64,000 nt of DNA, from NCBI GenBank assembly GCA_002300355.1, contig NSGV01000001.1, positions 3,410,001-3,474,000 on the forward strand, read 5' to 3'. The DNA comes from Streptomyces sp. TLI_235. GTDB taxonomy: Bacteria > Actinomycetota > Actinomycetes > Streptomycetales > Streptomycetaceae. The notes below the pieces were generated by a model. The model was given only the letters and a program-made list of their open reading frames with translations, did not search any database and had not been told where the DNA came from. Position numbers and translations under genes: made by a program. Below, in pieces: positions 41,337-49,146 of the stretch (its first letter is position 1; every line of letters starts with the position of its first letter).

Positions 41337-41825
41337 GTGATCGAGCTCGGGTACTCCCTGTCCAACCGCTTCCCCGACCCGCCGCAGACGGACTACCGGC
41401 AGGCCCCTGTGCGGAGCCTGCGGCACGACCTGTTCTGCGGCGACGTCTACCTGGAGGTGGACGGCGAAGCCGTCGAGACGCGCTGGGGCTGGGTGCCGGT
41501 GCTCGACTTCGCGTGGGCGCTGTGCGACATCGCCGAGCAGGTGGACCTGGACCCGCAGGGCAGCCGCGCCGCGGCCGTGCAGACCGCCGACCTGGACTTC
41601 ACCCAGAACACCGAGCTGCTCCGGTTCGCCCGCCGCTTCGGCTGGGTGGAGATCACCGCGACCTGGCTGCGGGACGCCGAGCCGCTGGTCGTCCGGCACG
41701 CCGACTTCCGCCGCGAGGCCCGCGACTTCCTGCAGGACGTGCTGGCCGATCTGACGGACCTGCACGAGGGCCTCGCCGACAATCCGAACATCTGGACCGT
41801 GCAGGGCCGTTTCCCCCGGGTCTGA
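41337..41825 (+). CDS. Conserved hypothetical protein
   Basis: A 162-residue soluble protein with no recognised domain. It is rich in aromatic and acidic residues (WGWVPVLDFAWALCDIAEQVDLDPQG, DFTQNTELLRFARRFGWVEITATWL) and has a C-terminal helix (ADFRREARDFLQDVLADLTDLHEGL), the layout of an immunity- or adaptor-like small protein. GAGAAT six bases before the GTG suggests a leaderless transcript. It precedes terD by about 140 bases in the same direction. Confidence 0.7.
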   Translation: MIELGYSLSNRFPDPPQTDYRQAPVRSLRHDLFCGDVYLEVDGEAVETRWGWVPVLDFAWALCDIAEQVDLDPQGSRAAAVQTADLDFTQNTELLRFARRFGWVEITATWLRDAEPLVVRHADFRREARDFLQDVLADLTDLHEGLADNPNIWTVQGRFPRV

Positions 41826-41963
41826 CCGGCGCCCGGCCACCCCCGCGCGCCCGCGGCACGCCGCCACGCGTCGGTTCGTACGAGAAATTCGGCCGGGCCT
41901 GGAACCATGGCCCCCGCGAGCAGCGTTCTTCCGAACAAAAGCGACCGAAGGGACACACACACC

Positions 41964-42539
41964 ATGCCCGTGAGCCTCTCCAAGGGTGGCAACGTCTCGC
42001 TGACCAAGGAGGCCCCCGGCCTGAGCGCCGTCACCGTCGGCCTCGGTTGGGACATCCGCACCACCACCGGTGCGGAGTTCGACCTCGACGCCAGCGCGAT
42101 CGTGCTGAACAACGACGGCAAGGTGTATTCCGACCGTCACTTCGTCTTCTTCAACAACACCAGCACCCCGGACAACTCGGTCGTCCACACCGGCGACAAC
42201 CGGACGGGCGAGGGCGCCGGCGACGACGAGCAGATCAACGTGAACCTGGCCGCCCTGCCGGCCGACGTCACCCGGATCACCTTCCCGGTCTCCATCTACG
42301 ACGCGGTCACCCGCGGCCAGAGCTTCGGCCAGGTCCGCAACGCCTACATCCGCGTACTCAACGCGGCCGGCGGCGCCGAGATCGCCCGCTACGACCTGTC
42401 CGAGGACGCCGCCACCGAGACGGCCATGATCTTCGGCGAGCTGTACCGCAGCGGCGCGGAGTGGAAGTTCCGCGCCATCGGCCAGGGCTACGCCTCGGGC
42501 CTGGTCGGCATCGCACAGGACTTCGGCGTCAACGTCTGA
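41964..42539 (+). CDS. TerD family tellurite/stress resistance protein
   Basis: A 191-residue TerD-type protein. [28 protein letters not shown] and [16 protein letters not shown] contain the calcium-binding Asp residues; [22 protein letters not shown] is the second conserved acidic block. TerD proteins bind calcium and are linked to tellurite resistance, stress and, in streptomycetes, differentiation. It is a single gene, not a full ter operon. A very strong hairpin follows. Confidence 0.95.
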   Translation: MPVSLSKGGNVSLTKEAPGLSAVTVGLGWDIRTTTGAEFDLDASAIVLNNDGKVYSDRHFVFFNNTSTPDNSVVHTGDNRTGEGAGDDEQINVNLAALPADVTRITFPVSIYDAVTRGQSFGQVRNAYIRVLNAAGGAEIARYDLSEDAATETAMIFGELYRSGAEWKFRAIGQGYASGLVGIAQDFGVNV

Positions 42540-42580
42540 CGCACCGGCAGTCACCGGGCCGTCAACGTACGGTGCTCCAC

Positions 42581-42628
42581 GAACGGGCGATGCCCGGGAA
42601 CCGTCGGGTTCCCGGGCATCGCCCGTTC
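42581..42628. terminator. Bidirectional terminator between terD and the coiled-coil gene
   Basis: Perfect 22-base arms with a GTCG loop, between convergent genes. Confidence 0.9.
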
Positions 42629-42647
42629 GACGTTCTCCGGCGCCCCG

Positions 42648-43700
42648 TCAGGAGCGGCCCGCCCGCAGCTCGGGGAGCTGCAGCATCTCGGTGTCCTCGT
42701 GCGGCGTCAGGTCGACCACCTCGGGGCGGCCGTGCTCGGCCTCCTCCGCCGGGGCGGCCGGCGCCTGCTCGGCCTGCTGCGGCCGGTCGGCCGGGGCGGA
42801 GTAGCGCACGCTCTCGGCGAGCGCCTCGTCGCCCACCACGTCGGCCAGGTCGCCGACGGCGGGCGCCGGGGCGGCCGCGCGGAGCGCTGCGGCGGTGGCG
42901 GGCCGGCCGAAGAAGCTGAATCCCGCGCCCCGGCCGACGGCCCGGACGCGCGCGGACGGCACGACGGTGCCCGTCCGCGGCCGCACGGCGGGCGGCGCGG
43001 TGAGCGGCTGCGGGGCGGTGGACGGCCGGTCGACGGCCGTCCCCACGACCGTGACGGGCTCGGCCGCCGGGGCCTGCGGCCGGGCGACCGGCACCGGCTG
43101 CGGCATCCGCGGCCGGAGGGCCAGCTGGGCCCGCGCCTCGCCCTCCTGGCGGCGCTCCTCCGCCTCGGTGCCGAGGCGCTCCAGGTGGCGCAGGGCGGCG
43201 GCGGCCCGCACGTACGCGGCCGGGCTGGCCGGGTGCTTCGGGCGGGCGGCCTCCCGGGCGCGCTTGGCCGCCTCGGCCTCGCGCATCGCCTGCTCGGCGA
43301 CCATCACGGCACGCTCGCGCAGCAGGCGGGCGATCTCGGTCTCGGCCTTGGCGAGCCGGGACTTCTCGGCGGTCAGCCGCCGGCCGAAGCGGGTGGCCCG
43401 CTCCTCGGCGACCTCGGCCGCGTACTCGGCCTCGGCGAGCTGCTCCTCGAAGCGCTCCTCCAGGCGCAGCCGCCTGGTCGCGGCGAGCTGCAGGGCACCG
43501 CGGGCGGCACGGTCGCGCTGGCGCAGCAGGAGGCCGAGCCCGACGGCCGCGACCACGGCGGCGACGCCGACCGAACGTGCCACCACCGGATCGGGTGTGG
43601 CCACCAGTGCGGCCACGGCGGCGAGCACGAGCACCCCGATGGCGGCGGGTGGCACGTAGCGGCCGAGGACGGAGGAATGACGGTGGCGTCCACGAGACAT
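42648..43700 (-). CDS. Membrane-anchored coiled-coil protein
   Basis: A 350-residue protein. Two hydrophobic segments (about 18-37 and 42-60) are followed by a long coiled coil (roughly 65-150, AEYAAEVAEERATRFGRRLTAEKSRLAKAETEIARLL). A Pro/Ala-rich tail (185-300) ends in an acidic ADRPQQAEQAPAAPAEEAEHGRPEVVDLTPHEDTEMLQLPEL. The shape suggests a structural or scaffold protein at the membrane; no family is recognised. It is divergent from the WXG100-like gene (146 bases). Confidence 0.72.
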   Translation of the reverse strand: MSRGRHRHSSVLGRYVPPAAIGVLVLAAVAALVATPDPVVARSVGVAAVVAAVGLGLLLRQRDRAARGALQLAATRRLRLEERFEEQLAEAEYAAEVAEERATRFGRRLTAEKSRLAKAETEIARLLRERAVMVAEQAMREAEAAKRAREAARPKHPASPAAYVRAAAALRHLERLGTEAEERRQEGEARAQLALRPRMPQPVPVARPQAPAAEPVTVVGTAVDRPSTAPQPLTAPPAVRPRTGTVVPSARVRAVGRGAGFSFFGRPATAAALRAAAPAPAVGDLADVVGDEALAESVRYSAPADRPQQAEQAPAAPAEEAEHGRPEVVDLTPHEDTEMLQLPELRAGRS

Positions 43701-43846
43701 GCCAAGAAACTAGCGTGCGAATCGGGGCCCTGTCAGCCTCGCCACTCATTCGGCTCTTGACAGGTCGTCGGAAATACCGGGCGCTTCACACCGGTCACGG
43801 GCCGTTACCATGACGGGCGTCCGTCCGACCGTTGAGCGAGGCGCCC

Positions 43847-44149
43847 GTGTCCCCCGGCTTCCGTGTTCACCCAGGCGAGTTGACCGCCGCCGGGCAGGCC
43901 GCCCGGCAGACCGCCGAACGACTGCGCGCCGACGCCCGGGCGGTGCTCCGGCCGACCGACGCCGCGGTGGCGGCACTGCCCGGCTGGCGGACGGCCGCCG
44001 CGCTGCGGGACTGCGCGGAGGCCTGGCACCGGCTGTTCGAGCGGCTGGCGGACGACCTCGGCACGATCGGCGCCGACCTGGTGCGGACGGCCGAGGGCTA
44101 CACCGCCGCCGACGAGTCCGTCCGGCGCAGCCTCACCGCGGCGGGCTGA
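43847..44149 (+). CDS. WXG100-like small helical protein
   Basis: A 100-residue protein predicted as two helices joined by a turn. The turn reads LPGWRTAAAL (near 43-52), with W in place of the WXG motif's first residue but no glycine, so it is a divergent WXG100/ESX-like protein (start VSPGFRVHPGELTAAGQAARQTAERL is typical of the family). GAGG five bases upstream sets the GTG; other in-frame starts lack it. It is followed after one base by the DUF1023 hydrolase. No ESX secretion machinery is in view. Confidence 0.68.
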   Translation: MSPGFRVHPGELTAAGQAARQTAERLRADARAVLRPTDAAVAALPGWRTAAALRDCAEAWHRLFERLADDLGTIGADLVRTAEGYTAADESVRRSLTAAG

Positions 44150-44150
44150 G

Positions 44151-45707
44151 GTGGACGCCGCCGCCCTGGCCGCCGCCCGCCCGGCCGAACTGCCCGCCGT
44201 CGCGGCGGCGTACGGCGCCCTGATCGCCGCGCTGGACGGCCACCACGACGCCTGGGCCGGGCAGACCGCGGGCCGGGTGCACGGCTCCGGCTGGCAGGGC
44301 CGCGCGGCCGAGCTGGCGGGCGCCGCGGTCGACCGGGCCACCGGCCGGCTGCAGGCCGCGTGGATGGAGCTGACGATCGTCCAGGAGACGCTGCGTCAGG
44401 CCGCGGAGGCGTTCGGGGTGGCGCAGGCCGCGCTGTCCGCCGATCCGGCCGGCGCGCTCGCCGCGGCGGAGCGGGCCGACACGGCGGCCGCCGAGCGGCT
44501 GGCGGCGCTGGCCGCGGCCGCCCGGGACGGCAGGGCGCTGACCCCGGCCGCGACGATGGCGGGCCTGGGTCGGCTGGCCGACCCTCGGGAGCCGCTGAAC
44601 GCCGCGCTGCGGGCGCTGCTGCCGCCGCCGGGGGCCGGGCCGCTGCAGGTGGCCGCCTGGTGGCGTGGCCTGGCCCCGGGCGCCCGGGAGGCGCTGTTGC
44701 AGGGGCGGCCGGAGCTGGTGGGCGCCCTGGACGGACTGCCGGCCCGCGACCGGGACCGGGCCAACCGGCTGCAGCTCTCCCGCCTGCTGGAGCACCCGGA
44801 CGTGCTGCCCGGCCCTGTGCGGGAGGGCCTGCGGGCGGTGGCCGCCCGGCTGGCCGAGGGCGACCCGGCGGGCGGTCCGCTCCTGCTGCTCGCGCTGGGC
44901 GCCGAGGGGCAGGGCCGGGCGGTGCTCTCGTACGGCGACCCGGACACCGCGGACGACGTGGCGGTGTACGTGCCGGGCTTCGGCACCGCGCTGGCCAACG
45001 CGGGCCGCGGGGACGCCGAACGGGCCGAGCGGATCCGCACGGCCGCGGCCGGCTGCGGGGCCGGCCGGACGACGGCGGCGATGGTGTGGCTGGGGTACGA
45101 CGCCCCGCCGAACGAGGGGCTGAGCCTGCGCTCGGCCGAGGTGGCGGGCGACGGCCGGGCCCGGGCCGGCGCGGAGGACCTGAACCGCTTCCTGGGCGGG
45201 CTGCGGGCCGCCCGGCCCGCGAGCCCGGCGCACGTCACCGCGGTCGGGCACAGCTACGGCTCGCTGGTGGTGGGGCTCGCCGCCCGGCAGGACGGCGCCG
45301 GGATGGACGACGTGGTGCTGGTGGGCAGCCCGGGCGTCGGGGTGGACCGGGCCGACGGGCTGAAGGTGGGCGGCGACCACGTGTACGTCGGGGTGGCCGA
45401 GCACGACCCGGTCGGCCGGCTCCCGGCCGGCACGGCGGTGGCCGGGGGCATGCTGCTGGGTGGTCCTGCCGCGGCCCTGGCCGCCCAGGCGGCCGGCCCG
45501 GACCGGCTGTGGTTCGGCCGCGACCCGGCGGACGAGGGCTTCGGCGCGCACCGCTTCGAGGTGGCGCCCGGCGATCCGGAGCACGCCTTCGCGAGTCACT
45601 CCGCCTATTTCGACGTGACACCGGACGGCCCGTCCGCCTCCCTGGCGAACATCGGCCGGGTGGTCGCGGGCCACGGCCCCGAGACCACCCCGGCCCCGCA
45701 CCGCTGA
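44151..45707 (+). CDS. DUF1023 alpha/beta-hydrolase with helical N-terminal domain
   Basis: A 518-residue protein. The N-terminal 240 residues are helical and Ala-rich with one W-x-G (GSGWQGRAAEL, near residue 43), like the WXG/LXG targeting domains of type VII-associated proteins. The C-terminal part is a DUF1023 alpha/beta-hydrolase: YVPGFGT oxyanion region, GHSYGS nucleophile elbow (about 366-371), VGSPGVGVD acid region and FASHSAYF with the histidine. Substrates are unknown. It starts one base after the WXG100-like gene, so the two are co-translated and may form a complex or secreted pair. Confidence 0.78.
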   Translation: MDAAALAAARPAELPAVAAAYGALIAALDGHHDAWAGQTAGRVHGSGWQGRAAELAGAAVDRATGRLQAAWMELTIVQETLRQAAEAFGVAQAALSADPAGALAAAERADTAAAERLAALAAAARDGRALTPAATMAGLGRLADPREPLNAALRALLPPPGAGPLQVAAWWRGLAPGAREALLQGRPELVGALDGLPARDRDRANRLQLSRLLEHPDVLPGPVREGLRAVAARLAEGDPAGGPLLLLALGAEGQGRAVLSYGDPDTADDVAVYVPGFGTALANAGRGDAERAERIRTAAAGCGAGRTTAAMVWLGYDAPPNEGLSLRSAEVAGDGRARAGAEDLNRFLGGLRAARPASPAHVTAVGHSYGSLVVGLAARQDGAGMDDVVLVGSPGVGVDRADGLKVGGDHVYVGVAEHDPVGRLPAGTAVAGGMLLGGPAAALAAQAAGPDRLWFGRDPADEGFGAHRFEVAPGDPEHAFASHSAYFDVTPDGPSASLANIGRVVAGHGPETTPAPHR

Positions 45708-45735
45708 GCCGGGCACCGGGCCCGCCCCACCCTCG

Positions 45736-46227
45736 TCAGCGGGGTGAGGGCTCCACCGGGTGGCTGGGGCCGTTGTGGTCCTCGGGCAGCTTGCAGATGT
45801 GCTGCAGCCAGAGCGCGGCGGCCATCACCGCGGCGCCGGCGAGCACGGCGAAGCCGGCGGTGACGGCCTGCGACTTGCGGGCCGCGATGTCGAGCTGCTC
45901 CAGCAGGTAGACCCCGGTGCCGGCGTAGATGCCGGTGACCACCGCGGCGACCAGGGCGCTGGCCTGGGCGAGCACCAGGGCCCGGGCGGCGTGCAGCGGG
46001 TCCACACCCTTGGCGTCGGGCCGCCGCTCGCGGACCGCCTTGAGCCGGGAGCGCAGCGAGATCGCGGTGGCGAGCAGCACGACGGCGACCGCCGCGAGCA
46101 CCAGTGGTGCCGCGGCCGGCACGCCGGGCAGGCTGCCGAGCGATCCCCAGAGCTTGGCCCCGGACCAGGACAGCACGCCCGCCACGGCGGTGATGCCGAG
46201 CAGCAGGCGGAGACGGATCGGCTTCAC
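45736..46227 (-). CDS. DUF3180 family membrane protein
   Basis: A 163-residue protein with four hydrophobic segments (about 5-25, 35-56, 82-103, 115-140) and a short charged tail (LPEDHNGPSHPVEP). It matches the actinobacterial DUF3180 family, which regularly follows folK in this phylum; the function is unknown. The GTG at 46227 is behind GGAAGG, about 11 bases away, slightly long. A strong hairpin separates it from folK. Confidence 0.82.
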   Translation of the reverse strand: MKPIRLRLLLGITAVAGVLSWSGAKLWGSLGSLPGVPAAAPLVLAAVAVVLLATAISLRSRLKAVRERRPDAKGVDPLHAARALVLAQASALVAAVVTGIYAGTGVYLLEQLDIAARKSQAVTAGFAVLAGAAVMAAALWLQHICKLPEDHNGPSHPVEPSPR

Positions 46228-46333
46228 GCGGACGATGTCCTTCCCGGCGGAGGCGACGGACTGCTGTCCCTGACGGACCGTCGCGGTGCGGCGGTGCCTG
46301 CCCACCGTACCGGGCCCTCGCACGCCACCTGTA

Positions 46334-46380
46334 CGGACGGCCCGGCGGCCGGGGAAGTTCCCCGGCCGCCGGGCCGTCCG
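46334..46380 (-). terminator. folK terminator
   Basis: A 47-base near-perfect palindrome: 23-base arms around a single G, seven bases past the folK stop. Readthrough would be needed for the DUF3180 gene unless it has its own promoter. Confidence 0.78.
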
Positions 46381-46387
46381 GCCGGGG

Positions 46388-46987
46388 TCACTCCGGCAGG
46401 CGCAGCTGCAGGTCGGCGCGGCGGCGGACGCCCTGGGCGTCCTCGCCGCCGAGGCCCTTGAGGAGGTCGGCGACGGGGCCGTGGCCGGGTACCTCGGCCG
46501 CCGGGTCGGCGTCGAGCCAGGGGGCGAGCACGAAGGCACGCTCGTGGGCGCGCGGGTGCGGCAGGATCAGCTCCGGGTCCTCGCTGAGGACGCCCTCCAC
46601 GGCGAGGATGTCGACGTCGAGGGTGCGCGGGCCCCAGCGGACCTCGCGGACCCGCCCGAAGGCGTCCTCGACGGCGTTGCCGCGCTCCAGCAGGGACTGG
46701 GCGGGCAGCGTGGTGCGGAGCAGCACCACGGCGTTGAAGTAGGACGGCTGGTCGGCAGGGCCTCCGACGGCGTCCGTCTCGAAGACGCCGGACACGGAGG
46801 TGACCTTGATGCCGGGGGTGTCGGCGAGCGCGTCGACGGCGCCCTGCAGGGTCTCCAGCCGGTTGCCGAGGTTGGCGCCGAGCGCGATCGCGGCGTGGCG
46901 GACGGTCTGCAGGGTGGAGTCGGCACTGTCCACCCGGCGCTCCAGGTCGAACGTGGTCGGCGAGGCGGTCGGGTCGCTGGTGCTCAT
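46388..46987 (-). CDS. folK: 2-amino-4-hydroxy-6-hydroxymethyldihydropteridine pyrophosphokinase
   Basis: A 199-residue HPPK that pyrophosphorylates 6-hydroxymethyl-7,8-dihydropterin in folate synthesis. IALGANLGNRLETLQGAVDAL (near 34-54), PSYFNAVVLLRT, EVRWGPRTLDVDIL with the metal-binding Asp pair, and LPHPRAHERAFVLAPWL are the diagnostic blocks. A 30-residue N-terminal extension precedes the fold. It is 40 bases downstream of folB in the same direction. Confidence 0.95.
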   Translation of the reverse strand: MSTSDPTASPTTFDLERRVDSADSTLQTVRHAAIALGANLGNRLETLQGAVDALADTPGIKVTSVSGVFETDAVGGPADQPSYFNAVVLLRTTLPAQSLLERGNAVEDAFGRVREVRWGPRTLDVDILAVEGVLSEDPELILPHPRAHERAFVLAPWLDADPAAEVPGHGPVADLLKGLGGEDAQGVRRRADLQLRLPE

Positions 46988-47027
46988 CGGGTTCCCTCTG
47001 CGGCTCGGGGGCGACGCGGCCGGCACG

Positions 47028-47399
47028 TCATGCGCGGCCCCGGTGAATGGTGACGGTCACATCGTCGAACGGGACGGTGATCGGGGCGTCCGGCTTGTGC
47101 ACGGTGACCTCGACCTCCTGGACGGGCTCGTGCTTGAGGCACTGGTCGGCGATGCGCTGGGCGAGCGTCTCGATCAGGTCGACGGGGTCGCCGGCGATCA
47201 CCGCGGTGACCTCCTCGGCGATCACGCCGTAGTGGGCGGTCTTGGTGAGATCGTCGCCCGCCGCGGCCGGCCGGGTGTCCAGGAAGAGCACGAGGTCGAC
47301 GACGAAGGTCTGGCCCTCGATGCGCTCCCGTTCGAAGACGCCGTGGTGGCCGCGGGCACGCAGGCCCCGCAGGGTGACGCGGTCCAGCAAACGAATCAC
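47028..47399 (-). CDS. folB: Dihydroneopterin aldolase
   Basis: A 123-residue aldolase that releases 6-hydroxymethyl-dihydropterin and glycolaldehyde. RGLRARGHHGVFERERIEGQTFVVDL (near 11-36) carries the catalytic Glu and conserved His-His-Gly; the lysine is in VTVHKPDAPI. The start is GTG 47399, with GGGAG only two bases away; TTG 47390 is an alternative. It leads into folK. Confidence 0.93.
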   Translation of the reverse strand: MIRLLDRVTLRGLRARGHHGVFERERIEGQTFVVDLVLFLDTRPAAAGDDLTKTAHYGVIAEEVTAVIAGDPVDLIETLAQRIADQCLKHEPVQEVEVTVHKPDAPITVPFDDVTVTIHRGRA

Positions 47400-47594
47400 T
47401 GCTCCCAGGAAGACGGCCCCGACCGAGGGCAGGGCGAAGGCGGGCACCGTCGCCCGCCATCCCTCGAATCTACCTCCGGGTGCCCGCGGTCCAGACCGTC
47501 TACCCGGCAGGGCGGGGCGTCACGCGCGCCGGATCGGCGATTGACGTGAACGTTTCGTGCCGTTCCGGCGGCGGGGCGGGGCCGTCCTCCCCGG

Positions 47595-48119
47595 TCAGTC
47601 CTCGTCCTCGTCGTCTCCGCTGGTCAGTACGGGTGAGCCGTGGTGGGACCAGATCCGCCAGCCGTCCTGGGTGCGGCGGAAGAGGTTGGTCGAGACGACC
47701 TTGCCGCCGACCAGCGGGCCGAGTTCGCCCTCCTCCTCGGCCTCGCCGCCGGAGAGGATGTTCTCGGTGCAGGTGACAAGGGCCACATCGCCCTGCACCT
47801 CGCACTCGACGTCGGTCAGGAAGAACTGGATGTACTCGGTGTTGGCCATGATCAGCATGTACGAGCGGGTGACCTGGGCCCGCCCGCGCAGCACCGGCCA
47901 GCCCGGGTGGACGCAGACCACGCCGCTCTTGTCGTCTGCGTCCCCGGCGCCCAGCCAGATGGCTTCGACGGCCTCCAGGTCGCCGTTCTCCAGCGCCTCG
48001 TAGAGCGCATGGTTCGCCGCGAGTACGGCCTCGCGGTCCACTTCCAGGGCTGCCGCCCGGTCACCGCCGCTCATCGCGCCGCCTCCGCTCGGCGGGCCTG
48101 CCTCGCCCTCGTCCCGCAC
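47595..48119 (-). CDS. NTF2-like (SnoaL-fold) nuclear transport factor 2 family protein
   Basis: A 174-residue protein with the cone-shaped NTF2-like fold: NHALYEALENGDLEAVEAIWLGAGDADDKSGVVCVHPGWPVLRGRAQV near the N-terminus and GGKVVSTNLFRRTQDGWRIWSHHGSPVL near the C-terminus. Members may be ketosteroid-isomerase-like or bind ligands; no function is assigned. The GTG 48119 is preferred because AGGAGG lies four bases upstream. ATG 48074 with GGAGG is an alternative. It follows folP by 28 bases, so the two are likely co-transcribed. Confidence 0.8.
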   Translation of the reverse strand: MRDEGEAGPPSGGGAMSGGDRAAALEVDREAVLAANHALYEALENGDLEAVEAIWLGAGDADDKSGVVCVHPGWPVLRGRAQVTRSYMLIMANTEYIQFFLTDVECEVQGDVALVTCTENILSGGEAEEEGELGPLVGGKVVSTNLFRRTQDGWRIWSHHGSPVLTSGDDEDED

Positions 48120-48147
48120 TGTGCCTCCTGCCGGGCTTCTGCCACGC

Positions 48148-49005
48148 CTACCCCCTTCGGGCGGCCTGCTGCCAGGCCGCGACCACTCGTACGGCGTCCG
48201 CCGTGCCGGCCACGTCGTGCACCCGGACGGCCCAGGCGCCGGCCCTGGCCGAGAGCACCGAGATCGCCGCCGTGGCGTCGTCCCGCTGCCTGGCCGGGCG
48301 CAGCTCCCCGGATTCCGGGTTGGCGAGCAGCGTACCCAGGAAGCGCTTGCGCGAAGCGGCGACGAGGACGGGGCGGCCGAGCGCGATGAGCGCGTCGAGC
48401 CGGCCGAGCAGGGCCCAGTTGTGCTCGCTGGTCTTGGCGAAGCCGAGTCCGGGGTCGAGGACGAGCTGATCCTCCTTGACGCCGGCGGCGAGCAGGGCGG
48501 CCACCCGGGCGGTGAGTTCGGCGGTGACGTCGGCGACCACGTCGTCGTAGACGGCTAGGGAGTCCATGTCGGCGGACTGGCCGCGCCAGTGCATGACCAC
48601 GAAGGGCGCGCCGGTGGCGGCCACCACCTCGGCCATCGCCTGGTCGGCGAGGCCGCCGGAGACGTCGTTGACCAGCCGGGCGCCGGCCTCGACGGCGGCC
48701 GCGGCGACGCTCGCCCGCATGGTGTCCACGGAGACCACCGCGCCGGCGGCGGCGAGTTCGCGGACCACCGGGACGACCCGGCGCAGCTCCTCGGCCTCGG
48801 TGACCCGCTGGGCGCCGGGCCGGGTGGACTCGCCGCCGACGTCGATCAGGTCGGCGCCCTGCGCGGTCAGCCGCAGGCCGTGCGCCACCGCGGCGGCCGG
48901 ATCGAGCCACAGGCCGCCGTCGGAGAAGGAGTCGGGGGTGACGTTGACCACCCCCATCACGGCGCAGCGGTCGAGGGTCGGGAGGCCGGGCAGCGGGTTG
49001 TCCAT
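48148..49005 (-). CDS. folP: Dihydropteroate synthase
   Basis: A 285-residue TIM-barrel enzyme joining p-aminobenzoate to hydroxymethyldihydropterin pyrophosphate, the sulfonamide target. GVVNVTPDSFSDGG, VGGESTRPGA, DPGLGFAKT and ASRKRFLG are the family loops. GATAAT ends six bases before the ATG (leaderless pattern). It is separated from folB and folK by the NTF2-like gene, so the folate genes form a broken cluster. Confidence 0.95.
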   Translation of the reverse strand: MDNPLPGLPTLDRCAVMGVVNVTPDSFSDGGLWLDPAAAVAHGLRLTAQGADLIDVGGESTRPGAQRVTEAEELRRVVPVVRELAAAGAVVSVDTMRASVAAAAVEAGARLVNDVSGGLADQAMAEVVAATGAPFVVMHWRGQSADMDSLAVYDDVVADVTAELTARVAALLAAGVKEDQLVLDPGLGFAKTSEHNWALLGRLDALIALGRPVLVAASRKRFLGTLLANPESGELRPARQRDDATAAISVLSARAGAWAVRVHDVAGTADAVRVVAAWQQAARRG

Positions 49006-49064
49006 GGGGCCATTATCGAGCCACCCGGCGGAGGCGGGACCGACCACCGGGGCGGCCGCACGAA

Positions 49065-49106
49065 CGCCCGCGGCGGGCACCGGGGAGCCGGTGCCCGCCG
49101 CGGGCG
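49065..49106 (-). terminator. Terminator of the MprF-like gene
   Basis: Perfect 19-base arms with a GGAG loop, 41 bases past the stop at 49147, insulating it from folP. Confidence 0.88.
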
Positions 49107-49146
49107 GTGGAGCGGGCGAGTGCCCGGGCGGGTACGCCGCGGGCGG

